Part shown: in pieces, positions 53,291 through 62,523 of the stretch
Layout: the number at the start of each line of letters is the position of its first letter
Numbering within the stretch: the first letter of the stretch is position 1
Assembly (NCBI RefSeq): GCF_014851395.1
Contig: NW_024040485.1
Coordinates: 13,416,899-13,480,898, forward strand
DNA length: 64,000 nucleotides
From: Micropterus salmoides
Taxonomy: Eukaryota; Chordata; Actinopteri; Centrarchiformes; Centrarchidae
Direction of reading: 5' to 3'
Notes under the pieces: generated by a model
The model's input: the letters and a program-made list of their open reading frames with translations, nothing else
What the model was told of the DNA's origin: nothing
Database searches by the model: none
Position numbers and translations under genes: made by a program

Positions 53291-56200
53291 AGGGCACATT
53301 GGTCTAATTTTGTTGTCATTTAGGCAAGACCTAGTCGTCTTTAGTAAGTGTAGAACATTTTTCTTGTGTGTTTTCATAAAGTAAATTGCCTTTTCATCCT
53401 CATTATAAAAACTTTATAGCCCAAAAAAGTTAGCTTTTGTGCATGTGGGCTTTTGTGGTCTAGGGCATTATCAAATTTTGATCTTGCGTAAGAACAAGCA
53501 AAAAGTACACAAGTATTGATGAAGTTCTTAAATTGTTTGCATTCACAATATAAGATCAAAAGATTCATTCATTAAGCCCCAGTGTGTGTTCTTGACAACA
53601 TAGACACTTTAAAATAAATAAATAACTAGCAGATGAGCAGTTTACATATGATTGGTAATGACACAGAAGCAATCAAAGGCAGATATCACACACATGAATC
53701 TAGTTTTAATGACCTTTTGTGATTCTAATGACAATTCGATTATCTGTGTGGCTTCATCTTTAAGGAAGGTCAACTCATCAGTACTTGAAATTTACTAGGC
53801 ACTCCTGCAGGTGTGGATTAAACACATTTTTGGTTTTGATCCAATATATAAGCCACATACCCTGTAGGGTGACAAATTATGTTTTAATTTTCTGTAATTG
53901 ATGTTTGTTGTGTGATATTCCATCTCTTAAAAGACAGTATCATTTGCTTGTTGGGGAAATTCACAAATTCAAAAATAAGCAGGCTAAAAGGGATGGAAGA
54001 TGAAGGAATACCTTAATTATTTAAAATGTAATAAATTAAAATGATTTGTTAAGAGTCATACTAAAGTAGAAACTGGTTTATAAATGCAGGTGAATTAATA
54101 TGAGGGATAATTATTTTGTTCTTTCATTTTTACAACAGCTGCAATGTAGAAGCCACACGCCATTGACGAGACTTCTCAGTGTGCCACTGCTATAAGTCTT
54201 GAGAAATCGTTAATTAGAATTCATTAGGAAATAATGGAAGTGGGGCAGACTAAATCTCTCTTCCACCAGAGGCCCTAAAGATAGCTGGAATCATAATAGG
54301 TTTAGACCTGTATTCCTTCAGCTCCATTAAAGGTCATTTCACTAATCATTTCACTGTTACAAATATCTGATCCACGTTGTCTAGCTAGTTACAAAACGTG
54401 ACCACATCTGGTCAGCTTTCTGTCACAGTGTTATTAACACATCTGATTTGGTTATACTCACTAATGACATTTAGCTAGAAGATGCTTTGCTCGTTTAGCG
54501 TGTTGACTCACTGCCAGGTTGACAAAGTCAAGAATGAACTGCTTAAAAAAGAGCAGACTTGATGCAGCATATGTATATATATATATATGTGTGTATATAT
54601 ATATATAACCAAATATATTTTATGGTGGATTGCTACATTTATTAAAACATTACAATTAATGTTTTGTATTGAACTTTTTTTAACAGTATTCTATGTCCCT
54701 TATTCTGTAAATGTTTTGTTATTTCTGACTTAAATTAATCTTTTGATTTCTTTATTACAGGTATTCCATGTCCTATAATAGTAGCCTGGGCCATAGGAAA
54801 GTTGTATTATGAAAATGAACAGTAAGTATAAAAAAAAAGTTAATCTAATGCCTTTTTAAACATTTTCTTTAATTTGATGGTATTGATTCTTTCTTTTCTT
54901 GTGTCAACAGATGTTGGTTTGGTAAAGAACCTGGAAAATATATGGACTACATATACCAGGGACCAGTTATTCTTGTGCTCCTGGTGAGTAACAACACAGA
55001 AAGTCATCGCACTGCACATCCACTGCTAGTATTCCCACACTATATTGTTAGAACGATTCATTTATTCAACACACATTTTACACTAACATAAAATTTATCA
55101 CTAATGCCTGCTTGCTGCTTGTAGGTGTAAACTGATGAAATCTGCACTGAAATGAAAATGGTTTTATAATGAAACCCATTTCCATCCTGCATCTAGCTTG
55201 TTGGCAAGGTGGAATTAATCTTCCTGATGGGTTAAGGTATTTCCACACATAAGAATCCTGAAAATAACAAACTGTATTCATAGGAATGTATCCGATAATG
55301 GTTATGTACAAGCTGTTATCAACATGTAGTAGTGCGGTGACCAGATCTGATTTGTGTGCTCTTCACAACACAACACTGGCTTGCTAGGAGAGGAGGTGGC
55401 TTTGTCTTGTGTTGTGCCCTGTCGTCCTCCTACTCAGCATTTAATGAGCAGGGTCTGTTCGCAGCAGAATATTGCTCTTGGTGTATTTCAGTGTAAGCCA
55501 TTTACACAGGGTTCAAAACTAATTGTTTTGTATTTTGTTTGTTGTTGTTTTTTTCTAGATAAACTTTGTTTTCCTCTTCAACATAGTAAGAATTCTTATG
55601 ACCAAACTAAGAGCGTCAACCACATCTGAAACAATACAGTACAGGTGAGTTAGTGCGGGTGTAGGGCACCAGCTGTGAATAATTTATGGTGAACCAGATT
55701 CCAACCTTGTAAGGTTAAAATTGTTTTATTATGTGACTCAGATTTAAAGTATAACTAACAACACACAGGGAACTATTGACTAATTAACCTTTTATGGCAT
55801 GTAGAGGCCAACAGATTTTCTAGCATGTACGGCACCCTAGAGGGAATTGCACCGTGTTCTCTCTACTGGAAGGGCACACTTTAATGCACTGCATTGTGTT
55901 TTCTCCACTCAAAGGACACCTTAAAGCGCACTGCACCGTGTTTCCTTGCACATTGGACCATCGTAGAGGACACTTCTTATCCCCAAAGTCCACCAGTGTG
56001 TAGATGGTTGGATGCTTGTATACAGTATAGAGATGACACTTCTCCTGTTGGCTCCTTCCAAGGACAACTGTTGGCTCCTTCCAAGGACAACATGTAATGT
56101 TTTAAGGCTGTGAAAATCATTATCATCAGAGCAGCTGGTTCAGTAATTCCCAAAGAGACTATGGCAGACATCAAGTTTTGAATTTATGGGCTATGTTGAA

Positions 56201-59200
56201 AATGCTTGATGTGTTGCTGTCATATTTTTTTCAAAATGGAAGTCTAGACAAACAAATTGACCTGAGTGAGCACAATGTAGTTACAATACTTCATGGAGCA
56301 AGTCAATTCATTTAGTCCAACCAGTAATCTTTGGAGGTGGAAAACCTCTCATGTGTCTGACAAGACTTGATCAGTAAATGCAGAGATTTGCTGTGTGCTT
56401 GAGAGACGTGACCTGTGTGGAATCCTGATTTATGACCCACACAGCTTGTGCATCGGACTGCTAAATTGTGAGAGTGTTTTCTCTCCTTTTACTTTAAGTG
56501 TGTTTTTCTCCTTCTGGGATTATTTAGAGTATACAGGGTGTTTACAGTGTCACAGCTCAGACAACTTCAATGTAGGCTTTTCAGGCTCGAGTTAGATTTA
56601 CAGTTATTGTGTGACAGATATGCTGACATGAGCCATTCAGATTTTAGTGAGTGGAGGACAGGAGTGTCAGACATAAATTGTTGACCTAAAAATAGAGCAC
56701 GATGGTTCTTTCAAAATTACGCCAGTTTGTCCAGATGTGCATGAACAATATGAACAGACAGTTTGAGTCAGTTTGACAAGGAAAGATGTGATTTTTTTGT
56801 GATCTTTAAATTGCTTGCTTGGCACAGCATGTTAAGAATGTGTGCAAAAAAATTATATTAATGATATAATAATTAATATAATATAATCCCTCTTATTTAA
56901 AAACCTTTTTGAACATTTAGGCTTTTCTAGCTCTGTATTTAGGAGTCCAATTGACAGTTCAACTGCTTCATCTGCAGTTCCTCCAAACCAAAATCAATTT
57001 ATGACAACATTAACATTTAGAACTGCAGACTTTATGGATAATTGTAAAAACTATTTTAAGAACTTATTAACATTTTTAACTGCAGACCTTTTAGTTGGTA
57101 AAACTAACTAAAAACATGAGTCCTTATTAATGCATTTAATAAAAATTTTGAAATGCATTATTAACAAATAAAAATTATATTCCAAACTTGTTATGTGTAA
57201 AGCATTGCATTACATTATTATTTATTAGCCATTAGTTAAATCATATAAACCCTTAAAATAAAGTGCAACATGGATCTGTTTCCATCTTGGAAACTAGGCT
57301 TCATCTCTAATATTGTGTTGATATTTTGAGAAGCAAGGGGGTGGTGTGATTCTTTTTTTCCCTAGACTGCCACTGACTGTCCCGCATTTTCCAAGATCAT
57401 CAAATGAAATTCAAGTTCTTATATTAGTAATTTTTTGGCTGCTGATGCTCCATTCCTGTCTTCACAGAAAAGCAGTGAAAGCAACACTGGTCTTGCTACC
57501 TCTGCTGGGCATCACCTACATGCTCTTCTTTGTGAATCCGGGGGAGGATGACATCTCACAAATCGTTTTCATCTATTTTAACTCCTTTTTACAGTCTTTT
57601 CAGGTGAGAATAAGGGTAATGATACAGTGTGACACTGGCCAATACTAACAAAAACCAGCACACATTGTAAGCAAAGTGAATAATGTGAATCATACTGATT
57701 TCTTTATGTTTTATCACAGAGTTGTGTCACTTCTTTCTTTCTGACTTTTCAAGTTATGAGCCTTCTTGTGAGAAGATGATTTGAAGTAGCATCCTGGCAG
57801 GGCTTATACACAACATGGCCCTCCTGCCTCATGTTCAGCATTCTCAGCTGACAGGATTAAAAGGGCCATGTGGGCATGTTTTCTGCTCTGTGGTGATTTT
57901 TTTGAAAATCTTTCTGTCTGATGCACTTAAATGTAAGACTGAGTGGGAGATAAAAATGGATTTCAAGCTGAGCTTTTTTACAACCAAGAATTACAGTATA
58001 TTTGGCATGACAACATTTGCTTCCAAAATTGAATGCCTAATTCCTTTTCTTCTCATGACAGCACCATCTGAATCCACTGATGTCTAATTATGGTGTCATT
58101 ACACAAAACAGCTGCATTTACTCCTTCTAATAATAACGTGTCTTATTCTGCAGGGGTTCTTTGTGTCAGTGTTTTACTGCTTTCTAAATGGAGAGGTGAG
58201 TCACTGGAGTTGAAAAAGACAGTCAGTATTTATGAATTTCATTAAATTGTCAATGTGTTTCTTGATATATGATTTTAATAAAGCCCTACATGGATTTACT
58301 TGATTAGTTAAAATCTTTGTTAAATTCAAGCAGGAGTAGGATCAGGTAGCTTTCATAAAGAAACCTAAAACTGCTAAAAGATTTTCTGTTCCAGTAGGGA
58401 ATTGGAACATTTTGATAATGGTGTTTAAATATGATTAAAAAATACTTTAATTGAGCTCTGTCATTTTCATCTAATTAAGATCAAAGCAAATTGCTGGAAT
58501 TCCATCTGTTTGAAAGTCATTAATGCCATTACAAGAATTACACTATTTGTGAAAAATGAAGGACCCTCTTGCTGCTCTCTCCCAACCCTCGAACAATTGA
58601 AACTCAGGGGTGGTGAGGTGGTTAATTAGAGTAAAAAAATTCCACTGGCTTCATACATTTCTATTCCTTCTATTCTAGTCTGAATTCAACACTAAATAAT
58701 ACTTTGACATTTTGGGAAATGCACTTATTCACTCTATGCCAAAAGTTAGATGAGATTGAAATCGATACCACTCTCATATCCGTTTGTTAAGTGAGAAGCT
58801 ACAGACAGGAGACAGTTAGGTTAGCTTTAGTTTTTGTACGGATTAAACAGACATGAAATAACGTGTTAATTAGTGAGTTTTAGAGGTGCTAGTAGGCAGA
58901 TTTTTTCACCTTTGGACAGAACTAGACTAACTTCTTTCCAATTTCACCTGCTTCTTATTGAATGAACAGATATGAGAGTGGTGTCAGTCTTTCATTTAAC
59001 AATAGCATGTCTAGCTTAGTCCAAACTTTGAAGACATGTTCAAAGTTAAAACATTTTTATACATACAATTAGCAACAAGTATTTAAGCCTGGAACAAGTT
59101 CAATAATAAAACATTTATTCTCAACATTTTAGGTGCGTTCTGCAGTAAGGAAACGGTGGCACCGATGGCAGGACAACCACGCCCTTCGAGTGCGAGTGGC

Positions 59201-59273
59201 ACGAGCCATGTCCATCCCTACATCTCCAACCAGGATCAGCTTTCACAGCATCAAACAGACCACAGCTGTGTGA
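25764..59273 (+). CDS. crhr2: Corticotropin-releasing hormone receptor 2 (12 coding exons, 414 aa)
   Basis: Class B (secretin-type) GPCR for CRH and urocortins, a plasma-membrane receptor that in this family couples mainly to Gs/cAMP in the stress axis. The 12 exons join in phase. The ectodomain (about residues 1-116) has six cysteines, C18, C44, C54, C68, C87 and C102; from family knowledge the pairs are 18-54, 44-87 and 68-102. It has six N-glycosylation sequons (N17, N31, N45, N78, N90, N98). Seven membrane segments lie at about 117-143, 152-174, 189-216, 228-250, 270-295, 311-332 and 340-364. C187 and C257 form the expected TM3-ECL2 pair. The tail ends T-A-V, a class I PDZ-ligand form. 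PEYINGVKYNTT and GEDDISQIVFIYFNSF match CRHR2 rather than CRHR1, and the length is close to human CRHR2-alpha (411). The N terminus is alpha-type (MDAT...), which in mammals acts as an uncleaved pseudo-signal peptide. No stop or frameshift is seen, so the gene looks functional. Confidence 0.96.
26000..26119 (+). CDS. crhr2: crhr2 coding exon 2
   Basis: Codons 41-80 plus one base, after a 115-bp intron 1 ending ctccaag and before donor GTAAGA. Contains C44, C54 and C68, the GTCWPR motif and PEYINGVKYNTT, the hormone-binding-domain core that marks CRHR2. Confidence 0.95.
26120..30739. other. crhr2 intron 2, 5' part
   Basis: AT-rich intron with one MITE fragment (28611-28690) and no other recognised repeat, RNA or exon. 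Any enhancer here cannot be seen without alignment. Confidence 0.6.
28611..28690 (+). repeat. Fish MITE fragment (AGTTxxACATTTTGGGAAAT family)
   Basis: Carries GGAATAGTTAAACATTTTGG and ACTTATTCACTTAGC, matching the left ends of the copies at 58705-59005 and 60788-61110. Only about 80 bp remain. Confidence 0.6.
30740..30885 (+). repeat. Common fish interspersed repeat fragment
   Basis: GGGAGAGGGATCCCTCCTCT, TCCTGAGGTTTCTTAG, GGGGGGAGTTTTTCC and GAGGCAAATTTGTGATTTG occur in the order seen in a repeat abundant in teleosts. The middle looks deleted relative to the copies I remember. Confidence 0.6.
30904..31867 (-). mobile_element. Candidate solo LTR (retrovirus-like / LTR retroelement)
   Basis: On the minus strand the block starts TGTAACATCC and ends CTCTACA, about 964 bp. 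A TATATAATG box (31125-31133) is followed 80-90 bp later by CAATAAACTCTATTGC (AATAAA at 31041-31046), the usual U3-R-U5 order. Direct repeats of about 38 bp ending GACATAGATC lie upstream in the U3-like part, as enhancers often do. A 91-codon minus-strand frame inside (31442-31717) is open partly because of that repeat and matches nothing I know. No internal gag/pol and no target-site duplication were found, so the boundaries are tentative. Confidence 0.5.
31868..37608. other. crhr2 intron 2, middle part
   Basis: Apart from the repeat at 33685-33825, I recognise nothing. The 134-codon + frame at 32077-32481 has no domain, and the 33808-34161 minus frame likewise. A TATC-type simple repeat lies at about 36407-36440. 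Confidence 0.55.
33685..33825 (+). repeat. Fish interspersed repeat fragment
   Basis: Contains GTGGGTCAGTCGGTCCACCA, CTGAAATATCTAAGCAACTA and GGATTGCCATGACATTTTG, the forward version of the family seen reversed at 1550-1838. Confidence 0.6.
37609..37857 (+). repeat. tRNA-derived SINE, near full length
   Basis: Begins GGGGCGACTGTGGCTCAGGA (A-box TGGCTCAGGAGG) with B-box-like GGCAGTTCAATCCCC, then GTCCTTGGGCAAGATACTGA, GTGAATGGTTATGTAG and AAAAGACTATACAAATATGG. This is a well-known percomorph SINE. The tRNA part is a promoter relic, not a working tRNA gene. Confidence 0.85.
38660..38745 (+). repeat. GC-rich repeat fragment
   Basis: GCGGGCCAACTTTGTCCCGC and GGGCCGCCTATTGCCGACCA stand out by composition and resemble a GC-rich piece found scattered in fish repeats. 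Class not resolved. Confidence 0.35.
40762..40920 (+). repeat. SINE fragment, same tail as 23393-23590
   Basis: Carries GGCAAGACACTTAACCCCGA, GTTGCTCCAGAGGCGGGTAA and TTTTGGATAAAAGCGTCAGC with an AAATGTAAATG tail. The tRNA-like head lacks its B-box segment, an internal deletion. Confidence 0.75.
41355..41430 (-). repeat. tRNA-derived SINE head
   Basis: The minus strand reads AGCCTGCTGGTCAGCGTGTC (A-box region) and GGTTACCAGTTCGGGTC (B-box region), a layout close to tRNA-derived SINE promoters. The rest of the element is not clear; 41170-41355 may belong to it. Confidence 0.5.
43648..44000 (+). repeat. Unclassified fish repeat pieces
   Basis: CAGGGCTGGACTGGGACAAA at the left and GGGGGTCCTCCCCCAGAAGA further right are both phrases I associate with teleost interspersed repeats. 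Low complexity between them; class and borders unknown. Confidence 0.35.
44001..45896. other. crhr2 intron 2, 3' end
   Basis: AT-rich with poly-T runs near 44047 and 44068; no repeat or exon recognised before the exon 3 acceptor. Confidence 0.6.
45897..45982 (+). CDS. crhr2: crhr2 coding exon 3
   Basis: Residues 81-109 after acceptor ttgcag, with donor GTTAGT. It includes YRECLDNGTWALKSNYSNC, with C87 and C102 closing the ectodomain fold and sequons N90 and N98. It follows the 19,777-bp intron 2. An open frame runs on into intron 3 to 46279, which I treat as intron read-through, not coding. Confidence 0.95.
46578..46684 (+). CDS. crhr2: crhr2 coding exon 4 (TM1), followed by a GC donor
   Basis: Residues 110-144 and two bases of R145, after acceptor ttcacag. 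Encodes the TM1 helix with the conserved NYLGHC motif. The exon ends TTAAG and the intron begins GCAAGT, so the donor is GC, not GT. Joining AG to the G that opens exon 5 restores Arg145, as in other CRH receptors (LR-SIRCLRN). Confidence 0.94.
46685..48119. other. crhr2 intron 4 (GC-AG)
   Basis: Starts GCAAGT and ends GGTATAG. Holds a short CA run (46916-46936) and, near 47390-47420, the phrase TATGGCTTCATCAGGTTC, possibly from an unidentified repeat. Confidence 0.6.
48120..48237 (+). CDS. crhr2: crhr2 coding exon 5 (ICL1-TM2)
   Basis: Residues 145-184: SIRCLRNIIHWNLI, with the conserved class B TM2 histidine H155, then TM2 and the start of the first extracellular loop. Acceptor ggtatag, donor GTAACC. 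The acceptor has a weak pyrimidine tract. Confidence 0.95.
48379..48532 (+). CDS. crhr2: crhr2 coding exon 6 (TM3-TM4 start)
   Basis: Residues 185-235 plus one base. Contains C187 (disulfide to ECL2), the TM3 motif FFWMFVEGCYLHTA with the class B E208, ICL2, and the start of TM4 (FLFIGW). Follows a 141-bp intron 5; acceptor tttttcag, donor GTGAGT. Residue 185 is Pro where I recall Val in human CRHR2. Confidence 0.95.
48825..49820 (-). mobile_element. RLE-type LINE (R4/Rex6-like) C-terminal fragment
   Basis: The minus-strand frames read WPPKVKGLVNTSGSRNPRVR, then PLHGMYHRQIEE, SIEAGVYHTRQDPRCRLCKD with a CCHC finger (C-x2-C-x8-H-x4-C), NQVAGIVYRNIFHEYGLEVP, then QTDKLVMANQPDIV and the nuclease region KKEHEKLEKYQGLKEELE. 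This matches the zinc-knuckle plus restriction-like endonuclease end of R4/Rex6-type retrotransposons. Pieces lie in different frames and stops interrupt them, so it is dead. It lies antisense in crhr2 intron 6. Confidence 0.75.
49826..49994. repeat. (AT)n microsatellite
   Basis: A near-pure (AT)n core of about 53 bp (49920-49972) inside interrupted TATACATA repeats, next to the LINE fragment. Translated frames through it (YIYIYI) are artefacts. Confidence 0.95.
51540..52960 (+). mobile_element. C-rich block, possible decayed DIRS-order retroelement
   Basis: About 1.4 kb of C-rich DNA unlike the AT-rich flanks, with open frames of up to 145 codons that switch phase. At 51742-51795 a frame reads ISEWTIAHLQHALKERQI, followed after a frameshift by KARLFQLY (about 51811), like a SAP-type helix pair. 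At 52738-52773 FATRIIPQGQSF resembles the end of the reverse transcriptase in tyrosine-recombinase (DIRS/Ngaro) elements. No terminal repeats, RNase H or recombinase were identified. The strand is that of these motifs. Could also be another transposon type. Confidence 0.35.
53257..53286 (+). repeat. (TG)n microsatellite
   Basis: Fifteen uninterrupted TG dinucleotides. Confidence 0.95.
54571..54607. repeat. (TA)n/(TG)n microsatellite
   Basis: Two TATATA tracts joined by TGTGTG, 150 bp upstream of crhr2 exon 7. Confidence 0.9.
54761..54821 (+). CDS. crhr2: crhr2 coding exon 7 (TM4)
   Basis: Residues 236-255 and two bases of Q256, in TM4: IPCPIIVAWAIGKLYYENE. Acceptor tattacag, donor GTAAGT. 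Residue 239 is Cys where I recall Phe in human CRHR1 and CRHR2 (IPFPII). Confidence 0.94.
54911..54983 (+). CDS. crhr2: crhr2 coding exon 8 (ECL2-TM5)
   Basis: Residues 256-280: CWFGKEPGKYMDYIYQGP, with C257 in ECL2, then the start of TM5. It follows an 89-bp intron 7. Acceptor caacag, donor GTGAGT. Confidence 0.95.
55559..55644 (+). CDS. crhr2: crhr2 coding exon 9 (TM5-ICL3)
   Basis: Residues 281-308 and two bases of R309. Encodes the end of TM5 and ICL3 (NIVRILMTKLRASTTSETIQ), which contacts the G protein in this family. Acceptor ttttctag, donor GTGAGT. Confidence 0.96.
55845..55965 (+). repeat. Minisatellite, about three units of 40 bp
   Basis: Units beginning ttgcaccgtg (55847), gcactgcattgtg (55886) and gcactgcaccgtg (55927) each continue with a tttctc/ctact(g/c) and ggacac segment. 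It lies in crhr2 intron 9. Confidence 0.65.
56045..56090 (+). repeat. Exact 23-bp tandem duplication
   Basis: 56045-56067 and 56068-56090 are identical; lies in intron 9. Confidence 0.95.
56091..57467. other. crhr2 intron 9, 3' part
   Basis: No exon besides exon 10 at its end. 56990-57275 is AT-rich with repeated ATTATTAAC/TTATTAAC phrases and may be an unclassified fish repeat. Confidence 0.5.
57468..57603 (+). CDS. crhr2: crhr2 coding exon 10 (TM6-TM7)
   Basis: Residues 309-354: KAVKATLVLLPLLGITYML (TM6, with the conserved P-L-L-G), GEDDISQI in ECL3 and most of TM7 up to FLQSFQ. Acceptor cttcacag, donor GTGAGA. Confidence 0.97.
58154..58195 (+). CDS. crhr2: crhr2 coding exon 11 (TM7 end, 42 bp)
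   Basis: A 14-residue exon, 355-368 (GFFVSVFYCFLNGE), finishing TM7. It is symmetric (phase 0 at both ends), so skipping would keep frame but remove 14 residues of TM7. Mammalian CRHR1 has a comparable splice form lacking 14 TM7 residues. Acceptor ctgcag, donor GTGAGT. Confidence 0.95.
58705..59005 (+). repeat. Fish MITE copy with inverted ends (intron 11)
   Basis: Starts TTGACATTTTGGGAAATGCA and carries ACCACTCTCATATC near the left end, with its inverse GATATGAGAGTGGTGT near the right end. The middle has CCTTTGGACAGAACTAGACT, TTAGAGGTGCTAGTAG and ATAACGTGTTAATTAGTGAG. It ends about 130 bp before exon 12. Confidence 0.65.
59133..59273 (+). CDS. crhr2: crhr2 coding exon 12 (C-terminal tail and stop)
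   Basis: Residues 369-414 and TGA. Helix 8 and tail: VRSAVRKRWHRWQD, then RAMSIPTSPTRISFHSIKQ and the terminal T-T-A-V. It is Ser/Thr-rich, with likely kinase and arrestin sites, and ends in a PDZ-ligand form. Acceptor attttag. Confidence 0.97.
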   Translation: MRSAVRKRWHRWQDNHALRVRVARAMSIPTSPTRISFHSIKQTTAV

Positions 59274-61560
59274 CCAGCGGGTGGAGCGTATAATTTCCAG
59301 CACAACATGTAAGGGAACAGATTTGACAATGAAGTGATTTACAGAACAGACTGATTCCTCTAACAAGGCCACAATGTGTCCAGTGTGACTTAAGAGCAAT
59401 GCGATTTCTGTTGTCTGGTGAGAACAAGTAATAGCATCTAAAAGTACATTTTAACTGCACAGGAAGTATGATTGGACATATAAAGTTCTTGGAGGGTCTA
59501 TCTAGTATAACATATTGCACATGAGGTGCAGGGTTTGAATTTCTCTGGAGATTAGAGTATTAAGAAGACTTAAAAATGGCATCATCATTAAACTCATATC
59601 ACAACAAGTCTTACAGCCTTCTTATCGCTGTCATCTTACTGCTTAGTGGTTATTAGTGCAAGATAATCCATCAAATTTTATAGACATACTTGGTGGGATG
59701 GTGACAAGGAATACTTGCAATTGTTGTTAGATACAAGAACCAAGATCCAAAAAAACAACTGTACTTTGGCATCAACAGCTGCTTTTGACAACTAGCAAAG
59801 AGGTTTTTAGGGAAGAAAAGGGTCCACCGGAATTAAATATCAAAACAATACGGTCATGAAGTGAACAATTGGTTTTCACCTCACAAGATGTGGTGAAACA
59901 TTTTGGTCAATGTGAGATGGTGATTTTATACAAACAAACCATTCTAACGAAGCCTTTATTTGTCCTCAGAGAAGTCAGTCTTCTCCTTTAAATCTGTGTT
60001 ACTTTTTACAATGATTTTTTGTACTGTACTGTACTTGTGTAAACATTGTTAAAATATGTGTTAGAAAGTGATGCTTCCTCTCTGTACCTATTTCTTTCGA
60101 CCGTCATTTTTCGCTTCCGGTTTGGTGGATTTTGCTTTTTTTCTCCTCAGAGAAGGAGGGTGTGAACATACAAAGCAATTTAATGTGTTATATGTTATAT
60201 CCCTGAGGCCAAATTTAAGCTCTCTTCCAAATTAGTAAAGGTGTTTATACTTCCCTATACTTCCCTATATGTACTGTATATATAGAGAAGTATAGTTGGG
60301 AAAGTGATTCTAAATCATTTATATAATGTATATGTATGTTAAGTGCATGGACTTATCATGCAGGCACAGGGAAAGCAGATTAAATTCTTTTAGCTTTATG
60401 AAATCCTTGTGGCTTTTTAGTAATCAGTGTTACAAGTAAGCCACTGGCAAGAGACAAAAAGCCTGATGAAGTGAACACCAATTGCTTCCATAAACACTTT
60501 ACCGGCCTGTAATGCCATCTCTTACATCCGCTCAGGCTGCTCACATAATAATGGGAAGAACAATATCTGTAATGTTAAACTCCCAAAATGCTTTTGATTT
60601 CTGCAACAACAAAAAAAAGATGAAGGAAATAGGAAATATTATTTTTGAGAAGGATTACGTAGAGTGAAAAATGTCTGAATTATGTTCCAGGATTAAGTTT
60701 TGATGCAGATCCCTCCTTTGTATGTCCCTAAACGCGCTACACAACATCACAAGAGTATTTCTGTCTGTCAGGCAATACAATTGAAAATTGTTAGAATAGT
60801 TTGATATTTTGGGAAATATTCTTATTTGCTTTTTGCAGAAAGTTAGAAGAGAAGATTGATACCACTCTCATATCTGTCCATTAAATATGAAGCTACCGCC
60901 GGTACGCTTATAGCTTAACCTTCAGACTGGAAAAAGCTAGCATGGTTCTGTCCATACGAGTAGCTGACGGTTTCCTTGACCTGATGGAGACAAGAAGGAA
61001 GTCCCTGCTTCCAGCCAAGAAATAGTCCTGCACATAAACATGTAAAATGTAGTTTTAACACTTTATAACACTTTTAGTTGCTGGCAGGTGATTTTGTGAC
61101 CTTAGTGTAGAGCCATGCTATCTGCTTCTTCTTGTTTCCAATTTTCATGCAAAGCAAAAGCTAACAGGTTGCAGGCTGTAGTTTCATATATAACTATTTA
61201 ACAGGCCACATTTAAGATAGTCATGACAACGGTACTGATTTTTTCATCTAATTTTCAGCAAGAAAGAAAGTACCCATATTTCACAAACTGTTTTAAGAAA
61301 ACATATTTTTAGTTTATGTATATTTTTAAATGTTTTGGTACTCTTATGTTTAGGATTAAAATCTGCTGGATCTACTGTGGAGTTGGATTTAAAAAAGTAA
61401 AACAAAATACAGAATTTCTTATTTCAAATTTGTATGAGGGTGTTGTATAGAACATAAACTCTTTCATCACTTCTTGTCGTAAAATGTACATTTCATACAT
61501 TGATGTAATTTGTATATTTTGTTAATTAACAAAATAATGTTAATAAATAATAATGTTTTT
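59274..61560 (+). other. Probable crhr2 3' UTR
   Basis: Follows the TGA and has no coding signal. The first AATAAA I found after the stop is at 61542-61547; another lies at 62378-62383. An imperfect hairpin with arms around ctatacttc and gaagtatag sits at about 60256-60297, and a MITE copy occupies 60788-61110. The true 3' end is unknown. Confidence 0.4.
60788..61110 (+). repeat. Fish MITE copy, same family (3' UTR region)
   Basis: TTTGATATTTTGGGAAATAT, AGAAGATTGATACCACTCTC, ATATGAAGCTACCGCCGG and AGCTAGCATGGTTCTGTCC follow the same order as the copy at 58705-59005. Confidence 0.6.
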
Positions 61561-62471
61561 TGATGATGTGCTGCTCAACTGACATTAGCTGTTATATAAA
61601 ATCATCAATCATGCAAAGTGATATTGATGTAAATACATATTTACCTGAGTTTCTGTTTCCAGCATCACAACCTGTGCAGCTGTAACACTGCACACCCTTC
61701 CATGACTTCCTCATGTTATATAAACATAAAAAGAACATTACTTAATAGTTGTGAAATATTTTCATACAGAAATAAGAAAACAAATCATTTATTCAAACTC
61801 ACCAAAGAGACAACCCATGTTTACCAGCATCCAGATGTTTTAATGTCTACATATTTCTATTGTTGCCACTGCACTTTGTAGACCAAATCTTGTTGACTTT
61901 ATTTTGTACGACATTGATTTTACATGATGAAATGTATTCAATGCAATGTGATGTCATATTTGTTAACTTATTACTATACATGAATATGTTTGACCAACTG
62001 ATTTTGTGGAAAACTATTTGTTGAATCACCCATGTTGCCTTACAAACAAAAGAAAATGCATTTTCTGAAAAGGAAGCAAATGTCTCTGTAATTGATGTAT
62101 CATTGTGCCACTGATATACATTTGTACATGCACATGTGAAAAAAAAATACTGATTTGAATTAAAATGATACTCTTATTTTTGCTGTTTGGCTTTTCATAT
62201 TAACGGTCCCATATTCGAGGGAGCTTGTAAACAAGAGTGATCTATGTTGACAGAGTATATGTTGTATTATGTCTATTCAGTTAACCTGGGCAATATGACA
62301 TTAGCTGCAGAATGCACTTATGTGATCTGTTTAGTTGATTCATTTGCTACTTATTTTTATCCCCAAGCCCTTTATGAAATAAATGCAGCAGTCTTGTAGT
62401 GACTCAATCAAATAATTGTTCTTATGATAGAGTAGACCACTGCGGATTCATTGGCACAGTGGCATGTAATT

Positions 62472-62523
62472 TTCTATCCATCCATCCATCGTCCACCGCT
62501 TTTCCTGCGTACAGGGTTGCAGG
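62472..62523 (-). mobile_element. Tiny retroposon tail with 11-bp target-site duplication
   Basis: A 52-bp insert with (ATCC)n and CCGCTTTTCCTGCG, the reverse of the GATAAGCGG...(GGAT)n tail type, flanked by 11-bp direct repeats ggcatgtaatt (62461-62471 and 62524-62534). Confidence 0.7.
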
